From Sabellastarte sp. h YS-2021 (lineage: Eukaryota; Annelida; Polychaeta; Sabellida; Sabellidae), in the NCBI GenBank assembly GCA_964017235.1, contig OZ024929.1, forward strand, positions 64,203,603 through 64,267,602: DNA of 64,000 nt, read 5' to 3'. Numbering within the stretch: position 1 is the stretch's first letter; each line of letters opens with the position of its first letter. Shown piece by piece: positions 31,940-42,755 of the stretch. The translations under genes and the position numbers were made by a program. The notes under the pieces were generated by a model, which saw only the letters and a list, made by a program, of their open reading frames with translations, searched no databases and was not told the origin of the DNA.

Positions 31940-32684
31940 TCAATGGGGTAGGTGTAGTTTGAAAGCTTGTAAGAGAGGATCAGAAACAGTGTTAGTCTGT
32001 GTATGAATATATCGCCACACACAGTCTGAAGACCATGTACCCTGGTCTTTAATGGCATTGATCGGGATCCCATGTTGGAAAGCCCAGGAAGCCCCAGACC
32101 TCCTGAAGGTGTGAAAAGTCACCTGCAGCTGTTCCCAACCCAAAGTATGAGTAAAAAATTTAAGGTGCTTTATAACTGTACTGTCAGTGAGGGGGAGCCG
32201 ACGGCCCAGCCTACTTATACAGAACAATGGATCATTTTGAGAACCTGTCACTTGGGATAGCACGTGTTTTAAAGTTGTAACAGGACATAGTTTGGATGCA
32301 GGCAGTACTGGAATGTGAATACATGCAATCTTGTCCCTACACTGAATGGTTTTTGACCATTTAATCAGAATAATGGCCACATCATGAGCCAAGTGTCTTG
32401 AAAGATCAAAACTTCCAAAACTATGGGGCAACAATGGAAACTATGGAAAGTCTGAGGAAAAAGAAAAATGGTAGTAAGTCCAGGGCTGTAAAGACCTGTG
32501 GGGCCTTCAGCTTTACAGTAACCTTCAAAATTTCCAAAATCATGGAATCTGTGAGCACAGAGGTGTTTGTGATGGTAAGGGGTCTGTTAATTTTGAAGGA
32601 CTTAACAAACATTGGAATTTTCTGCTCTCTAAATGGAGTGGTAGGAAGGTTATAGATGACAAAATAAGCACAAATGCCCGCCAA
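31940..32684 (-). pseudogene. tyrosine recombinase of element E, frameshifted
   Basis: Read on the minus strand, one frame (32684-32421) has NLPTTPFREQKIPMF, KSFKINRPLTITN and the first catalytic Arg region (FFFFLRLS). The other (32434-31940) has HDVAIILIKWSKTIQ, KLCPVTTLKHVL, FHTFRRSGASWAFQ (His-x-x-Arg), GTWSSDCVWRYI (Trp and Tyr). A small indel near 32425 separates them. This matches the stand-alone recombinases of Ngaro/Crypton-like elements common in marine invertebrates and is only distantly like the recombinase of DIRS B and C. It is cut at its 5' side by the left end of DIRS C. The gag-like fragment at 41817-42755 is probably the other half of the same element. Confidence 0.8.
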
Positions 32685-32712
32685 ATAGTTTGAAATGTTA
32701 GATGAAGAATAC

Positions 32713-32920
32713 TTATTTTTACTGCGTTAATACATCCTATCCAATGGATAATAGCTTATCCGGTCGGCGCAGACCGGCCCGCCAAACGTCAGAAAAAGAC
32801 GTCCTGTGTTTCCACCTGCTTGCCGGTCTGTAGTACCAGTGCACTCGCCAGATAGCGTGTCATACTTCCTTCCTGTCTAGACAGCGTGACGTCATAGCAT
32901 CTTTTTTGTTTGGCGCATGT
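32713..32920 (+). repeat. left inverted terminal repeat of DIRS C
   Basis: TACTGCGTTAATACATCC, CGTCAGAAAAAGACGTCCTG and the palindromic CRE TGACGTCA at 32887-32894 are found inverted at 41560-41790. Confidence 0.85.
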
Positions 32921-33032
32921 ACCTTGTGCACGGATTTATTCTGAGTTTAAAGTTTTCAGTTTTTTTGTGAGTATATCTACGAATTTGCTTTTTAAAGCTT
33001 ATTATTTGATTCTTGGTAGTGTATAGCACATT

Positions 33033-34691
33033 ATGTCATCTCCTAGTCAGCGACGTGGAGGGTGTGGCCATATGATGGCAGGTTTTGATCTACATGGTTT
33101 CTGCGCGCGTTGTCGTGACAAGAAGAAGGGTAAGGACCCCTATGTTGAGAAACCAGGATCTGATTGCCAACACTGTAAAGCCTTGACCCCTGAACAACTT
33201 ATGCAATTATCCACCCCTTCCTATAAACTGAAGAAGGAGAAACGTGATAAGGCTGACACTACCCCTTCAAAGAACACTTCATCTACCAAAGTCACTCTCA
33301 GTCCCACCCTTGTGGACCCGGCACGAGTGTTGGTAATGAGGGCAGTGGATGGCCAGGATACTGGTTTGAGTGCACAGCCGGCTGAAAAGAAGAAAAAAGT
33401 AGAAGACAAGAAGAAGTCTTTCAAGTCTAAACCTTCAGCTTCAGCTAGCCGGCTGGCTGCAGTGTCCACCGACCAGAGGTTCGACGAGTTAGACCAGAAA
33501 TGGTCAGACCGGTTTAACCGGCTGGAAGCCCTTTTGCTAGCAAGAACTCTGGACCAACCTCAACAAGAACCTACCTTTGGTGCGGTCAAGGTTGTCCCAG
33601 CTCATTCACCACCAGCTAGTGTCATCAGGTCGGAACCTTTCATCAGACCCACCGACCAACCAGCTTCTCAGGCTGCTGACCGACCCTCTGGACCTACTGA
33701 CCGACCTTCTACATCTACCGCCACCGACCCACCGACCTCTAGGTCTCAGGCTGACCGACAGCAACTATCAGACCGACCAGCAGCTTCTGATAGACCTTCT
33801 ACAAGCATATCCCATGCCTTTCAACCGACCAGAAAGATTTCTTCCAGTGAATCGGATTCAGACAGTGTGGTATCTGACCGACCCCTGTTGATATTTTTGT
33901 TGAGGAGGGAGAGTTGTCGGATGAACTGGATGCTACAGTTACAGATCCAGATCATTCCCCTTCGGAAGAACAATCTTACAATCTTGAGTATGCTGGAGAC
34001 AGACCTGGTGGGATCTGGCTCTCACCAACCAGTCGTCTAGGTACTGGTGGATCCACCAGTGGACAATGAGGGGAATCCGGTCTTTTATGGGATAGACCCA
34101 TATCCGGATATGGATACCACCACTGGCTCTTCAGAAGATAATCCTTTTGCTGGACCTAAACTGCAGACACCGGGCAAGATATCAGTTCATTTACCCACTG
34201 ACGAGTGGCTCTGCCGGAAACTCTCCAAGCTGAACTTAACCCTCACTGATGGATACCCATCTCGAAGTGCAGAGGCCGGTGGTTTGCAGAGAGATCAGTT
34301 ATTAAAGCCCCCTAGATCTCAGGCCAAATGGTACGGTTGTCACCCTCAGCAGAAGAGTGACACTACAGAGACTCTTACGTCCTGGAGTACAGATTCATCC
34401 AAGCTCAACAGTGGTTACCTGAGGATAGCAAGACAGGCTGGAATCACCACCAGCCCTCCCCAGTCGCGGCCAATCTCTCAAGATACCTTGAGGAAGTGGG
34501 AGAAATCCGCCCGGGAGTCGTCGGTTATCTGCAACCAGGCTGCAGGTTTCAATAGATGCTTGATGAAGGTACAACAGGACATGCAGTCCCAGCTTAAAGC
34601 CACAGAAGAGTTACAGTTTCTCATGGACTTTAATTCTAGCATTTGCCAGGCTATGGCCAAGTCCATGGAGCATTTGACAGACTCTGTTTTT
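33033..34691 (+). pseudogene. DIRS C gag-like gene, 5' part, interrupted
   Basis: ATG at 33033 (MSSPSQRRGGCGH). Cys module (CGH, FCARCRDKK, CQHC), Ser/Lys-rich linker, WSDRFNRLEALLL, then a Thr/Asp/Pro-rich stretch with repeated TDRP-type motifs. Around 33885 the frame shifts; an acidic stretch is read in the other frame until about 34035, where the original frame returns. Then come DEWLCRKLSKLNLT, DGYPSRS, AAGFNRC and SMEHLTDSVF. The codon TTT at 34689-34691 is directly followed by an inserted element. The gene resumes at 38567 in the same reading phase. Confidence 0.82.
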
Positions 34692-35094
34692 ATGTCAGCT
34701 GACTTGTCAGTCAGCTGACATTATGTCGTCACTCTGCGGCGTGGGCGTACGCGTCCGCGTACGCGTCCGCGTGAACAACTTCTCCTCCAAAACTACAAGG
34801 CCTAGAGACGTGCTGTTTTTTTTAAAAGATACCTTATCTATCGAGGATGAAAAATTGTTCAAGGCATGCAAATCTGTCTGTTCGTCTGTTTGCTAGAGAC
34901 ATTACAAGGGGGGTACCCCCACCAAAAGTGTGAAAATTTCAACACTTAATCACAATTTTCTCAGTGACTATTGCAGGGATTTCTATCATATCTTGCATAT
35001 ATGTACTAGGCCACAGGTAGATTCTCTTGTGTGAGTATGAGACCTGGATCTGTCTTACTTTTTTTTTAATAAATTTTTTTAATAATTTTTAATG

Positions 35095-37460
35095 CATTAA
35101 AATTCATGAAATCATGCACAAAATCATTTATAACTTGAAAAGTGTTGCATTTAGAGCATTTTGTTAAAATATGTTATTCAGCTACTTTTTTCATAGCTAC
35201 AATATGGTGAGTAAGTTGGGTGCCTGTCTCAATAGCTAAGTGAGTAATAGCTACTTTTGGGCTTTTCAGTAACTTCCATCATGAGTAGAATCACTTGTAA
35301 CTTAAAAACTATTGCATTTACAGAATTTCGTATAAATATGTTATTCAGCTACTTTTGGGTCAGCTATAACATAGTAAAATTTTAGACCTGTAGCTCATGG
35401 CATAGCTGAGTAATAGCTACTTTTAGGTTATCACTATTGAGTAAATCGCTTATAACTTCAAAACTATTGCATTTAGAGAATTTCGTATAAATATGTTATT
35501 CAGCTACTTTTGGGTCAGCTATAACATAGTAAAATTTCAGACCTGTAGCTCATGGCATAGCTGAGTAATAGCTACTTTTAGGTTATCACTGTTGAGTAAA
35601 TCGCTTATAACTTGGAAACTATTGCATTTAGAGTATTTTGTTGCAATATATTATTCACCTATTTTGGGATCAGCTATAACATAGTGAAGTTTCAGATCTG
35701 TGGCTCATTGCATAGCTGAGTAATAGCTACTTTAAAGTTCTCACTATTGAGTAAATCAGTTGTAATTGGAAAACTATTGCATTTAGAGAATTTCGTATAA
35801 ATATGTTATTCAGCTACTTTTGGGTCAGCTATAACATAGTAAAATTTCAGACCTGTAGCTCATGGCATAGCTGAGTAATAGCTACTTTTAGGTCATCACT
35901 ATTGAGTAAATCAGTTGTAACTTGAAAACTATTGCATGTACAGTATTTTGCTTAAATATGTTGTTCACCTACTTTTGAGTCAGCTATAACATAGTGAAAT
36001 TTCAGACCTGTAGCTCATTGCATAGCTGAGTAATAACTACTTTGATGTTCTCACTATTGAGTAAATCAGTTGTAATTGCAAAACTATTGCATTTAGAGAA
36101 TTTAGTATAAATATGTTATTCAGCTACTTTTGGGTCAGCTATAACATAGTAAAATTTCAGACCTGTAGCTCATGGCATAGCTGAGTAATAGCTACTTTTA
36201 GGTCATCACTATTGAGTAAATCAGTTGTAACTTGAAAACTATTGCATGTACAGTATTTTGCTTAAATATGTTGTTCACCTACTTTTGGGTCAGCTATAAC
36301 ATAGTAAAATTTCAGACCTGTAGCTCATGGCATAGCTGAGTAATAGCTACTTTGAGGTTATCACTGTTGAGTAAATTGCTTATAACTTGGAAATTATTGC
36401 ATTTAGAGTATTTTGTTTCAATATGTTATTCACCTATTTTGGGGTCAGCTATAACATAGTGAAGTTCCAGACCTGTGACTCATTGCATAGCTGAGTAATA
36501 GCTACTTTGAAGTTCTCAGTGTTGAGTAAATCACTTATAATTTGAAAACTATTGCATTTAGAGAATTTAGTATAAATATGTTATTCAGCTACTTTTGGGT
36601 CAGCTATAACATAGTAAAATTTCAGACCTGTAGCTCATGGCATAGCTGAGTAATAGCTACTTTTAGGTCATCACTATTGAGTAAATCACTTATAACTTGC
36701 AAACTATTGCATTTAGAGTATTTTGTTGCAATATGTTATTCACCTATTTTGGGGTCAGCTATAACATAGTGAAGTTCCAGACCTGTGGCTCATTGGATAG
36801 CTGAGTAATAGCTACTTTGAAGTTCTCACTGTTGAGTAAATCAGTTGTAATTGGAAAACTATTGCCTTTACAGAAATTTGTGCAAATATGTTATTCAGCT
36901 ACTTTTGGGTCAGCTATAACATAGTGAAATTACAGACCTGTAGCTCATGGCACAACTGAGCAATAGCTATTCTCGGGCACTGACTGTTGAGTAAATCGGC
37001 TATAACTTGAAAAATATTGCATTTGGAGTATTTTGTTAAAATATATTGTTCACCTACTTTTGGGTTAGCTATAACATAGTGAAATTACAGACCTATAGCT
37101 CATGGCATAGCGTAGCAATAGCTATTTTCAGGTTCTCACTATTGAGTAAATCAGTTGTAACTTGAAAACTATTGCATTTACAGTATTTTGCTTAAATATG
37201 TTGTTCACCTACTTTTAGGTCAGCTATAACAGAGCAAAAATTCAGACATGTAGCTCATTGCATAGCTGAGTAATAGTTCCTTTGAGGTTCTCACTGTTGA
37301 GTAAATCAGTTGTAACTTGAAAACTATTACATTTAGAGTATTTTGTTAAATATGTTATTCACAGACGTTTTGGTCAGCTATAACATAGTGAAATTGCAGA
37401 CCTCTATGTCATGGCATAGCTGAGCAAAGCTTCTTTCAGGTTCTCACTGTTGAGTAAATC
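35095..37460 (+). repeat. 155-bp monomer array (about 15 copies)
   Basis: CAGCTATAAC at 35361, 35516, 35671, 35826 and on, an exact 155-bp step. Two or three monomer subtypes alternate (TTTCGTATAAATATG, TTTTGCTTAAATATG, TTTTGTTxCAATATG). The array ends with TTGAGTAAATCATTGTA, the same string as at 25070, followed by a switch to another family, suggesting a fixed array order. Confidence 0.92.
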
Positions 37461-38290
37461 ATTGTACCCAACCTGTAGGAAATCATGGGCTGGGAATCTG
37501 TTAATATGGTCCGATTTGACCTTGGAACCCTCCTTCAAGGTCAAATGAGGATAGCCAAACATAAAAGTGCTTATAACTCGCTTATTATTGGTCCTAGAGG
37601 TTTGGAATGAAAACCAACCTATAGAAAATCATGAGCTGGGAATTCTTTGGTGTGGTCGGATTTCACCTTGGACCCCTCCTTCAAGGTCAAATGAGGATAG
37701 CCAAACTTAAAAGTGCTTATAACTCGCTTATTATTGGTCCTAGAGGTTTGGAATGGAAAACCAACCTATAGAAAATCATGGGCTGGGAATCTTTTGGTGT
37801 GGTCGGATTTCACCTTAGACCCCTCCTTCCAGGTCAAACGAAGATAGCCAAACTTAAAGTGCTTATAACTCGCATATTATTGGTCTTGGAGGTTTGGGAT
37901 GGTAAACCAACATATAGGAAATCATGGGCTGGGATTCTTTTGGTGTGGTCAGATTTGACCTGGGACCCCTCCTTCAAGGTCAATTGAGGATAGCCAAACT
38001 TACAATTGCTTATAACTCACTTATTATTGGTCCTACAAGTTTGGGATGGTAAACAAGCTACAGGAAATCATGGGCTGGGAATTTTTTTGTGTGGTCGGAT
38101 TTGACCTTAGACCCCTCCGTCAAGGTCAAACAAGGATAGCCAAACTTAAAAAGTGCCTATGACTCACTTATTATTGGTCCGACAGGTTTGTGATGGTAAA
38201 CCATCCTAAATTCTTTGGCTGGGAATCTTTTGGTATGGTCAGATTTGACCTTTGGATCCCTTCTTCATGGTCGAACGAGGATATTGCATT
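37461..38290 (+). repeat. 147-bp monomer array (about 6 copies)
   Basis: TTATAACTCGC/TCAC at 37571, 37717, 37863 and 38010, a 146-147-bp step. It is the same family as 29975-30728, with the TTGACCTTGG/CAAGGTCAA palindrome in most units. Confidence 0.9.
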
Positions 38291-38566
38291 TATAGTATTT
38301 CTTTAAATATTTTTAACCTACTTTTTACACTTAAACAATTACCTTGTTACTTTATTTCATAATACCATTTGCAGGGCACAACTTTTTTGTCCTTTTCTTC
38401 TGTCAGCTTCGGAATATCTTTCGAACATGCTGTTCAGTTGCCATTTACTGTATTTCTGTACAGCCCTTTCCCTGATAATTATGCTTTCCTCTCATTATCA
38501 CCATCACAAATCAAAAACATTCAGTCAGCTGACACAGTGCCCGTTCACGGGCACTCTCCTCTTGTT

Positions 38567-38926
38567 GTAAATATGGCAAATGTCACACTTCTCAGAAGGG
38601 ACTCTTATCTAGCTTACTTGAAGGCAGGAATCAAGGCGGATACTCTGGCAGCTCTCAGGACTGCTCCACTTCTTATCTCCACCTTGTTTCCGGATACGGC
38701 TCTGAAACAAGCAGAAAAAGACATCTCCAACGCTGATAAAGGTCGGTCGGGGTCGGTTTACAAAAAAGGTTGCTACCACCCCTATGAAAGACAAGAAAGC
38801 AAGTCAGATAACGGAAGGCAGGACAGGCCTCCTTGGAAGAATATATCAAGGGGTCACAACAAGAGGAGTAAAGGCAAGCACCAGTATTCATCGCGACCTG
38901 CCAAGGGTCAACAGCCTTATAAATGA
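38567..38926 (+). pseudogene. DIRS C gag-like gene, 3' part
   Basis: Resumes with GTA AAT ATG (VNMANV, compare VHMSNL in A), then LLRRDSYLAYLKAGIK, TLFPDTALKQAEKDI, RPPWKNISRG, a Lys/Arg-rich tail and QPYK with TGA at 38924-38926. The frame is intact here. Confidence 0.82.
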
Positions 38927-39222
38927 CAATCAATGTATAACTTTGTTACAGGAAAGGCTGTTGACCGGGAGCACTTCAATACCAAGGACAATAAACTCTT
39001 TAAATGTAAATTGTCATGTTGCCAATCTTGTTCATACTGCCCCGGGCACTCACAAAGGAAAGAGTTAAGTCCCGGGTCAGCAGGTTGTTATTTGATTCAA
39101 GAGAAATTAAAATATGTCAAAGGTGCTTCCTGTGTCACTCAATTGTCTTGTGCAAAACCTGTAACAGATGTCCCAATTGTTGTCACAAATCTACCTGTAG
39201 GGGCCAGACTTCAAAACTTTAG
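38927..39222 (+). pseudogene. Cys-rich frame following gag (DIRS C), frameshifted
   Basis: After TGA come CAA, TCA and ATG (38933) in the gag frame, identical in layout to B. CKLSCCQSCSYC is in frame. A small indel near 39040-39060 moves the rest to another frame, where CQRCFLC, CKTCNRCPNCC and CRG follow to 39222. The Cys pattern is the same as in A and B, with different residues between the cysteines. Confidence 0.6.
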
Positions 39223-39951
39223 GTCGGGCCCACTTTGTGCCCTTCTATGGAGAATATTGACCTGGTGCACCAGTCATCAAGTAATTCTCAGAGCCCGACA
39301 CATCCCAGGCCGGCTGAACGTGGTAGCAGACAAGCTATTTGTCTGCTATCACGTCTAGGCCAGACCATTCAAACAGAATAGTCCCTCCTTCAAGAGGTTT
39401 TTCAGACCATATGCAGCAGGTGGCACCGGCCAAACATAGACCTATTTGCCACGAGGTTCAACAACAAATTACCTCAGTTTGTGTCACCAGTACCGGACCC
39501 CCTGGCCACTGCAGTGGACGCCCTCAGTCTGCCATGGGAGGATCTGGACGCTTATGCCTTCCCACCAGCAGCCATCTTGGGCAAAGTGGTGGAGAAGTTG
39601 CAGGACTCCCCATGCAAGAGAATCATTCTGATTGCTCCGGGGTGGCCCAACATGCCTTGGTTTTGGGATCTAGTGGCCACATCTAGCCAGATCCCACTGA
39701 GTCTGCCCAATCTGCCCAACCTGTTGACACAGCCCTTCAATCAGATTCCCCACAGAAATCTGGCAAACCTAAATCTCCATGCATGGCTCCTAGAGCCACA
39801 GCAATCAAGGAGCAGGCTTTCTCTGCGGCAGTGGCAGCGAGAATTGAGGCTCCTCAAAGAGGATCTACCAGAGCAGTCTATGAGGCAAAGTGGACCCTTT
39901 TTACAAGATGGTGCGTCACTAATCAGGTGGACTTCAGGGCACCCCCTGTGA
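39150..39951 (+). pseudogene. DIRS C polymerase remnant: RT core deleted, RNase H end and MT-like domain
   Basis: The RT start (NLPVGARLQ) is joined near 39215 directly to late RNase H (GPLCALLWRILTW, ILRARHIPGRLNVVADKL). All RT palm motifs, including YxDD, and the first RNase H acidic residues are deleted, about 1.2 kb compared with B. A shift follows near 39345. The C-terminal region (VDALSLPWEDLDAYAFPP, RIILIAPGWPNMPWFWDL, LHAWLLEPQQ) is open from 39481 to the stop at 39951. Its last ~55 codons overlap the recombinase gene in another frame, as in B. Confidence 0.85.
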
Positions 39952-40853
39952 AGTCAGTTGCTGACTTCCTTTTGTACCTCTTTGAGGACAGGAAGTTACA
40001 GCCCAGCACCATTGATGGTTACAGGTCAGCCATTGCTGATAAACTGGGAAATTCCCCCTTCAACATCAGCGAAGACGAAAATCTCACTCATCTCCTGGAT
40101 AGTTTCCATAGAGACAGACCCAAAGGTAGGAGGGGTATCCCCTCTTGGAACCTATCCCTGGTGTTACATCAGCTGACTAAGGCTCCATTCGAACCTATCC
40201 AAGAGGCCTCCTTGAAGCACCTTACCTTCAAGACTGTTTTCCTCTTGGCCCTTGGGTCAGGCCAACGAAGAAGTGAGATTCATGCCTGGCAAAATAAGAA
40301 TATTAGACACCAATCTGATTGGTCAAAGGTGTCCCTGTATCCATCAGTCAGCTTTCTCTCTAAGAACCAGCTGGCCAAAGAAGGTCCTGAAAGTGTGGCC
40401 CCAGTGGTTATACCTGCCCTGGCCCCAACTCTGGATAGGTCCCTCAAGTCTGATAGGTCCCTCTGCCCAGTCAGAGCTTGACGCTACTATTTGGACAGGA
40501 CCTCAGACCTAAGGCAGAATAAGGAGTTGGTCTTTGTCTCCTTCAAGAAAGGTTTTGACAAGGACATCTCACCTGCGACCATCTCCTCATAGATCAAACA
40601 AACTGTGATCCTATGTTACGAGCTCTCATACCAAGAGGCCCTCACCCTGCATCAGGTTAAAGCCCATGATGTCAGGGCCTTTGCTGCCTCCAAGGCCTTC
40701 CAGTCAGGAGTTTCACTGGAACAAATATTGGCAGCCTGTCACTGGAAGTCACACAATACCTTCACCCAGTTCTACCTGAAGGATGTGGCTTGGGCTGACA
40801 CTGAGCTCTTCCATCTGGGTCCAGTGGTGGCTGCTCAGCAGATCCACCAATGA
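39783..40853 (+). pseudogene. DIRS C tyrosine recombinase, two nonsense codons
   Basis: ATG at 39783 (MAPRATAIKEQAF) is the likely native start of this gene in the family. The core-binding part matches B. RDRPKGRRG bridges the position of the stop in B. Catalytic motifs are GSGQRRSEIHAW, HDVRAFAASKAF, ACHWKSH and FTQFYLKDVAW. TGA at 40479-40481 replaces a Leu codon and TAG near 40590 replaces a Trp codon (TGG in B). The gene ends at TGA 40851-40853 (VVAAQQIHQ). Confidence 0.88.
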
Positions 40854-40921
40854 CCTGATAATTTGAGGAGACTTGTATATATGTAAATAGTTTGTACATA
40901 GTTATATATTAAAAACAAAAA

Positions 40922-41152
40922 GGGGGCCACGGTGGCAGAGTGGTAACACTCTCGCCTCCCACCTCTGAGGCCGGGGATCGATCCCCGTACGGGCTCAAGT
41001 GGGAAAGCTGGTAGTTGCTTACCGTTGGTCGGCAGTTTACAGTACACAACCCTAGCGAACTCTATGTACTGGTTTCCTCTGCCCTTCCAACTACCCGTCG
41101 TGATATGACCTGTACAGTGTTGAAAGCGACGTTAAACCCCAAATAAACAAAT
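40922..41152 (+). mobile_element. tRNA-derived SINE in DIRS C 3' region
   Basis: GGGGCCACGGTGGCAGAGTGG (A box, in two pieces) and GGGGATCGATCCCC (B box) form a tRNA-like head. The tail is GTGTTGAAAGCGACGTTAAAC, then CCCAAATAAACAAATAAA. It inserted into the A-rich run of the DIRS 3' region; AAAAACAAAAA on both sides may be the target duplication. It is close in sequence to the copy at 22689. Confidence 0.9.
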
Positions 41153-41450
41153 AAAAAACAAAAAAAAAACAAAAAAAAACCACTCAGACGTGCTTCCTTC
41201 GGGAGGTTTATTTCCTTTCTCATGGGACTGAACTCATCCCTCTCTTCCCCTACCTCAGAGCAGGTCTGTAAAAAAAGGGGGGGGGGGTAAGTCGGTTTGG
41301 GCCGATTTACCGGCTTCTGTTGACCGACTATGGCCTTAAGGGTTTCTTGACCTCAGGGTCGATCCAGGCGTGGATGAAATTTTGTTAGTTCTATGTATGA
41401 GTTCACTTAAGTCCCCAGTAACCTACCTGCCGACCAAGTGGTAGTTATTC

Positions 41451-41547
41451 AGCTATTGTCCATTGGATAGGATGTATTAACGCAATAAAATTGCAAATTT
41501 AATAAGTAAATTAAATTTTTATAAGTTAATACCCTATCCAGTGGACA
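41451..41547. repeat. DIRS C internal complementary region
   Basis: Same head-to-head structure as in B: inverse of the left end (TTGTCCATTGGATAGGATG to AATAAAA, 41451-41490), then inverse of the right end (TTGCAAATTTAATAAG to CCCTATCC, 41491-41547). It is nearly identical to B although the coding parts have diverged. Confidence 0.88.
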
Positions 41548-41797
41548 CACAAGACCCTCCCACCGACCCCGCTATGAGCTTACTAGGGGTCTAATAGGTT
41601 TAGACACCGAAAAAGATGCTATGACGTCACGCTGTCTAGACAGGAAGGAAGTACGACATGCCATCTGGAGAGTGCACTGGTACTACGGACCGGCAAGCCA
41701 GTGGAAACACAGGACGTCTTTTTCTGACGTTTGGCGGGCCGGTCTGCGCCGACTGGATAAGCTATTGTCCATTGGATAGGGTATTAACTTATAAAAG
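41527..41797 (-). repeat. right inverted terminal repeat of DIRS C
   Basis: Inverse of the left repeat with the CRE at 41622-41629, ending GGGTATTAACTTATAAAA. The last ~25 bp seen in B are missing, so the end is slightly truncated or was cut on integration. Confidence 0.82.
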
Positions 41798-41816
41798 TCC
41801 TGCCTGGATGTCAAGA

Positions 41817-42755
41817 TCAAATATCAGAATCATCAGACATTGAAACCTCTTCCATCAGGGGTTCGAACCTATTTGTACATACAATGAAGCTACTTGCAGT
41901 TTGGTTATATTCATTATTACTTGATTTAGTAGTACAAAATGATCTGGCATACTTTTGATTTGCATGATGTGCAGTATCATAAGACAGCTTAGTATCCTCC
42001 TTGAACAACTCAAGAGGCTCACCTGATTTGCTTGCAACTTGAGTACCCACCAGAGGTCTAGCTTGTCCATGGCCCTACTGACCCAAATTAGCCCTAACAA
42101 CATCAGCAAAGGAGATGCCAGAGACAACAGGCTTGTAGCTGTTGCTACTGCTGTACCACTCACTCCACTCCTTTCTGGAAGCCTGACACTCAGTATATAC
42201 AGTTTTTGTACAAAAAGAACCATTAACAACATACCTATCAACAATTTTTTTACTTTTACAATGAACTATAACATCTTTCTGGGCACAATCAGGCTGCCAT
42301 GTAGCCCTATCGACCATGCCCAGAGTTAATCATTTTTTTAAATTTTTTGTTTCACAATCCAGAGCACTGTGAGCACTGATCTTACCATCCTGGGCAAAGC
42401 ATGAGCTGCATATATGGCAATAAAAAATACCTTTGGTTTCGTGATGCTTTTGCAAATTGCATGAATTATCCTTGTAATGCACATAAGGCATGGACTTACT
42501 TGCTTTCTGAGCAGATTGATTTTTTCGAAATTTTTGTGCATTATTTGAAGCCTGAGTAGGTACTACATGTCTCTGAGCATTTGCATGTCGGATCCGGTTA
42601 ATTTTTTCCGTATCTGACCAGCTGGTCACCTCACCCTGTTCCATGTCACATAGCAACACAGCATGGCTGGCTTTGGCTGCCTGCCACGAAAAATTGTTTG
42701 AATCATCGAGGAGAGCAATTAAATAATTTAACGTATGATCCTTAGTTTTTATGTC
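41817..42755 (-). pseudogene. gag-like gene of element E, two in-frame stops
   Basis: On the minus strand one frame runs from about 42755 to a stop at 41817, interrupted by TGA at 42330-42332 and TAG at 42075-42077 without a change of frame. The first third has NNFSWQAAKASHAVLLCDMEQGEV and RIRHANAQRHV (in pieces). A Cys/His region follows (SCNLQKHH, FYCHICSSCF, SAHSALDC), possibly a metal-binding knuckle. The last part ends VCTNRFEPLMEEV and an acidic tail. I cannot name the family. Strand and position suggest it is ORF1 of the element whose recombinase is at 31940-32684. TTTAAAA lies just before the first stop and could be a slippery site, but the frame continues unshifted beyond the stop. 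Confidence 0.6.

Larger units (their letters stand above)
34692..38566 (+). mobile_element. hairpin-headed tandem-repeat element inserted in gag of DIRS C
   Basis: The 5' head is TGTCAGCTGAC (34693-34703) with its perfect inverse at 34710-34720. A CGCGTACGCGTCC-rich leader follows, then 15 or so 155-bp monomers, about six 147-bp monomers and a unique tail. At the 3' end GTCAGCTGACA returns (38524-38534), followed by a perfect hairpin AGTGCCCG-TTCA-CGGGCACT (38536-38555). The gag frame is interrupted between TTT (34691) and GTA (38567) with no duplicated or lost codon. No target duplication, a T-rich target, and inverse 5' and 3' motifs plus a 3' hairpin fit a non-autonomous Helentron-type element. 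It encodes no protein that I recognise. Confidence 0.75.
32713..41797 (+). mobile_element. DIRS-type retrotransposon C with two later insertions
   Basis: The left terminal repeat starts near TTATTTTTACTGCGTTAATAC (32713). Gag, Cys-rich frame, an RT-deleted polymerase remnant, tyrosine recombinase, complementary region and right terminal repeat (to about 41797) follow. It is related to B but clearly diverged. A 3.9-kb tandem-repeat element (34692-38566) and a SINE (40922-41152) inserted later. Without them C would be about 5 kb. The RT catalytic core is deleted, so C cannot replicate by itself. C lies inside element E (minus strand). Confidence 0.9.

Noticed and set aside
23561-38566. Autonomous Helitron/Helentron with Rep-helicase gene
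   Set aside because: No HUH Rep or helicase motif was found in any frame of the hairpin-headed elements; only non-autonomous architecture is seen.
40922-41000. tRNA gene from the A- and B-box match
   Set aside because: The tRNA-like fold is degenerate and continues into a SINE body and tail; it is a SINE head.
42330-42345. Programmed -1 frameshift at TTTAAAA before the stop in the gag-like gene of element E
   Set aside because: The continuing homologous-looking frame is the zero frame after the stop, not -1, so a nonsense mutation or readthrough explains it better.
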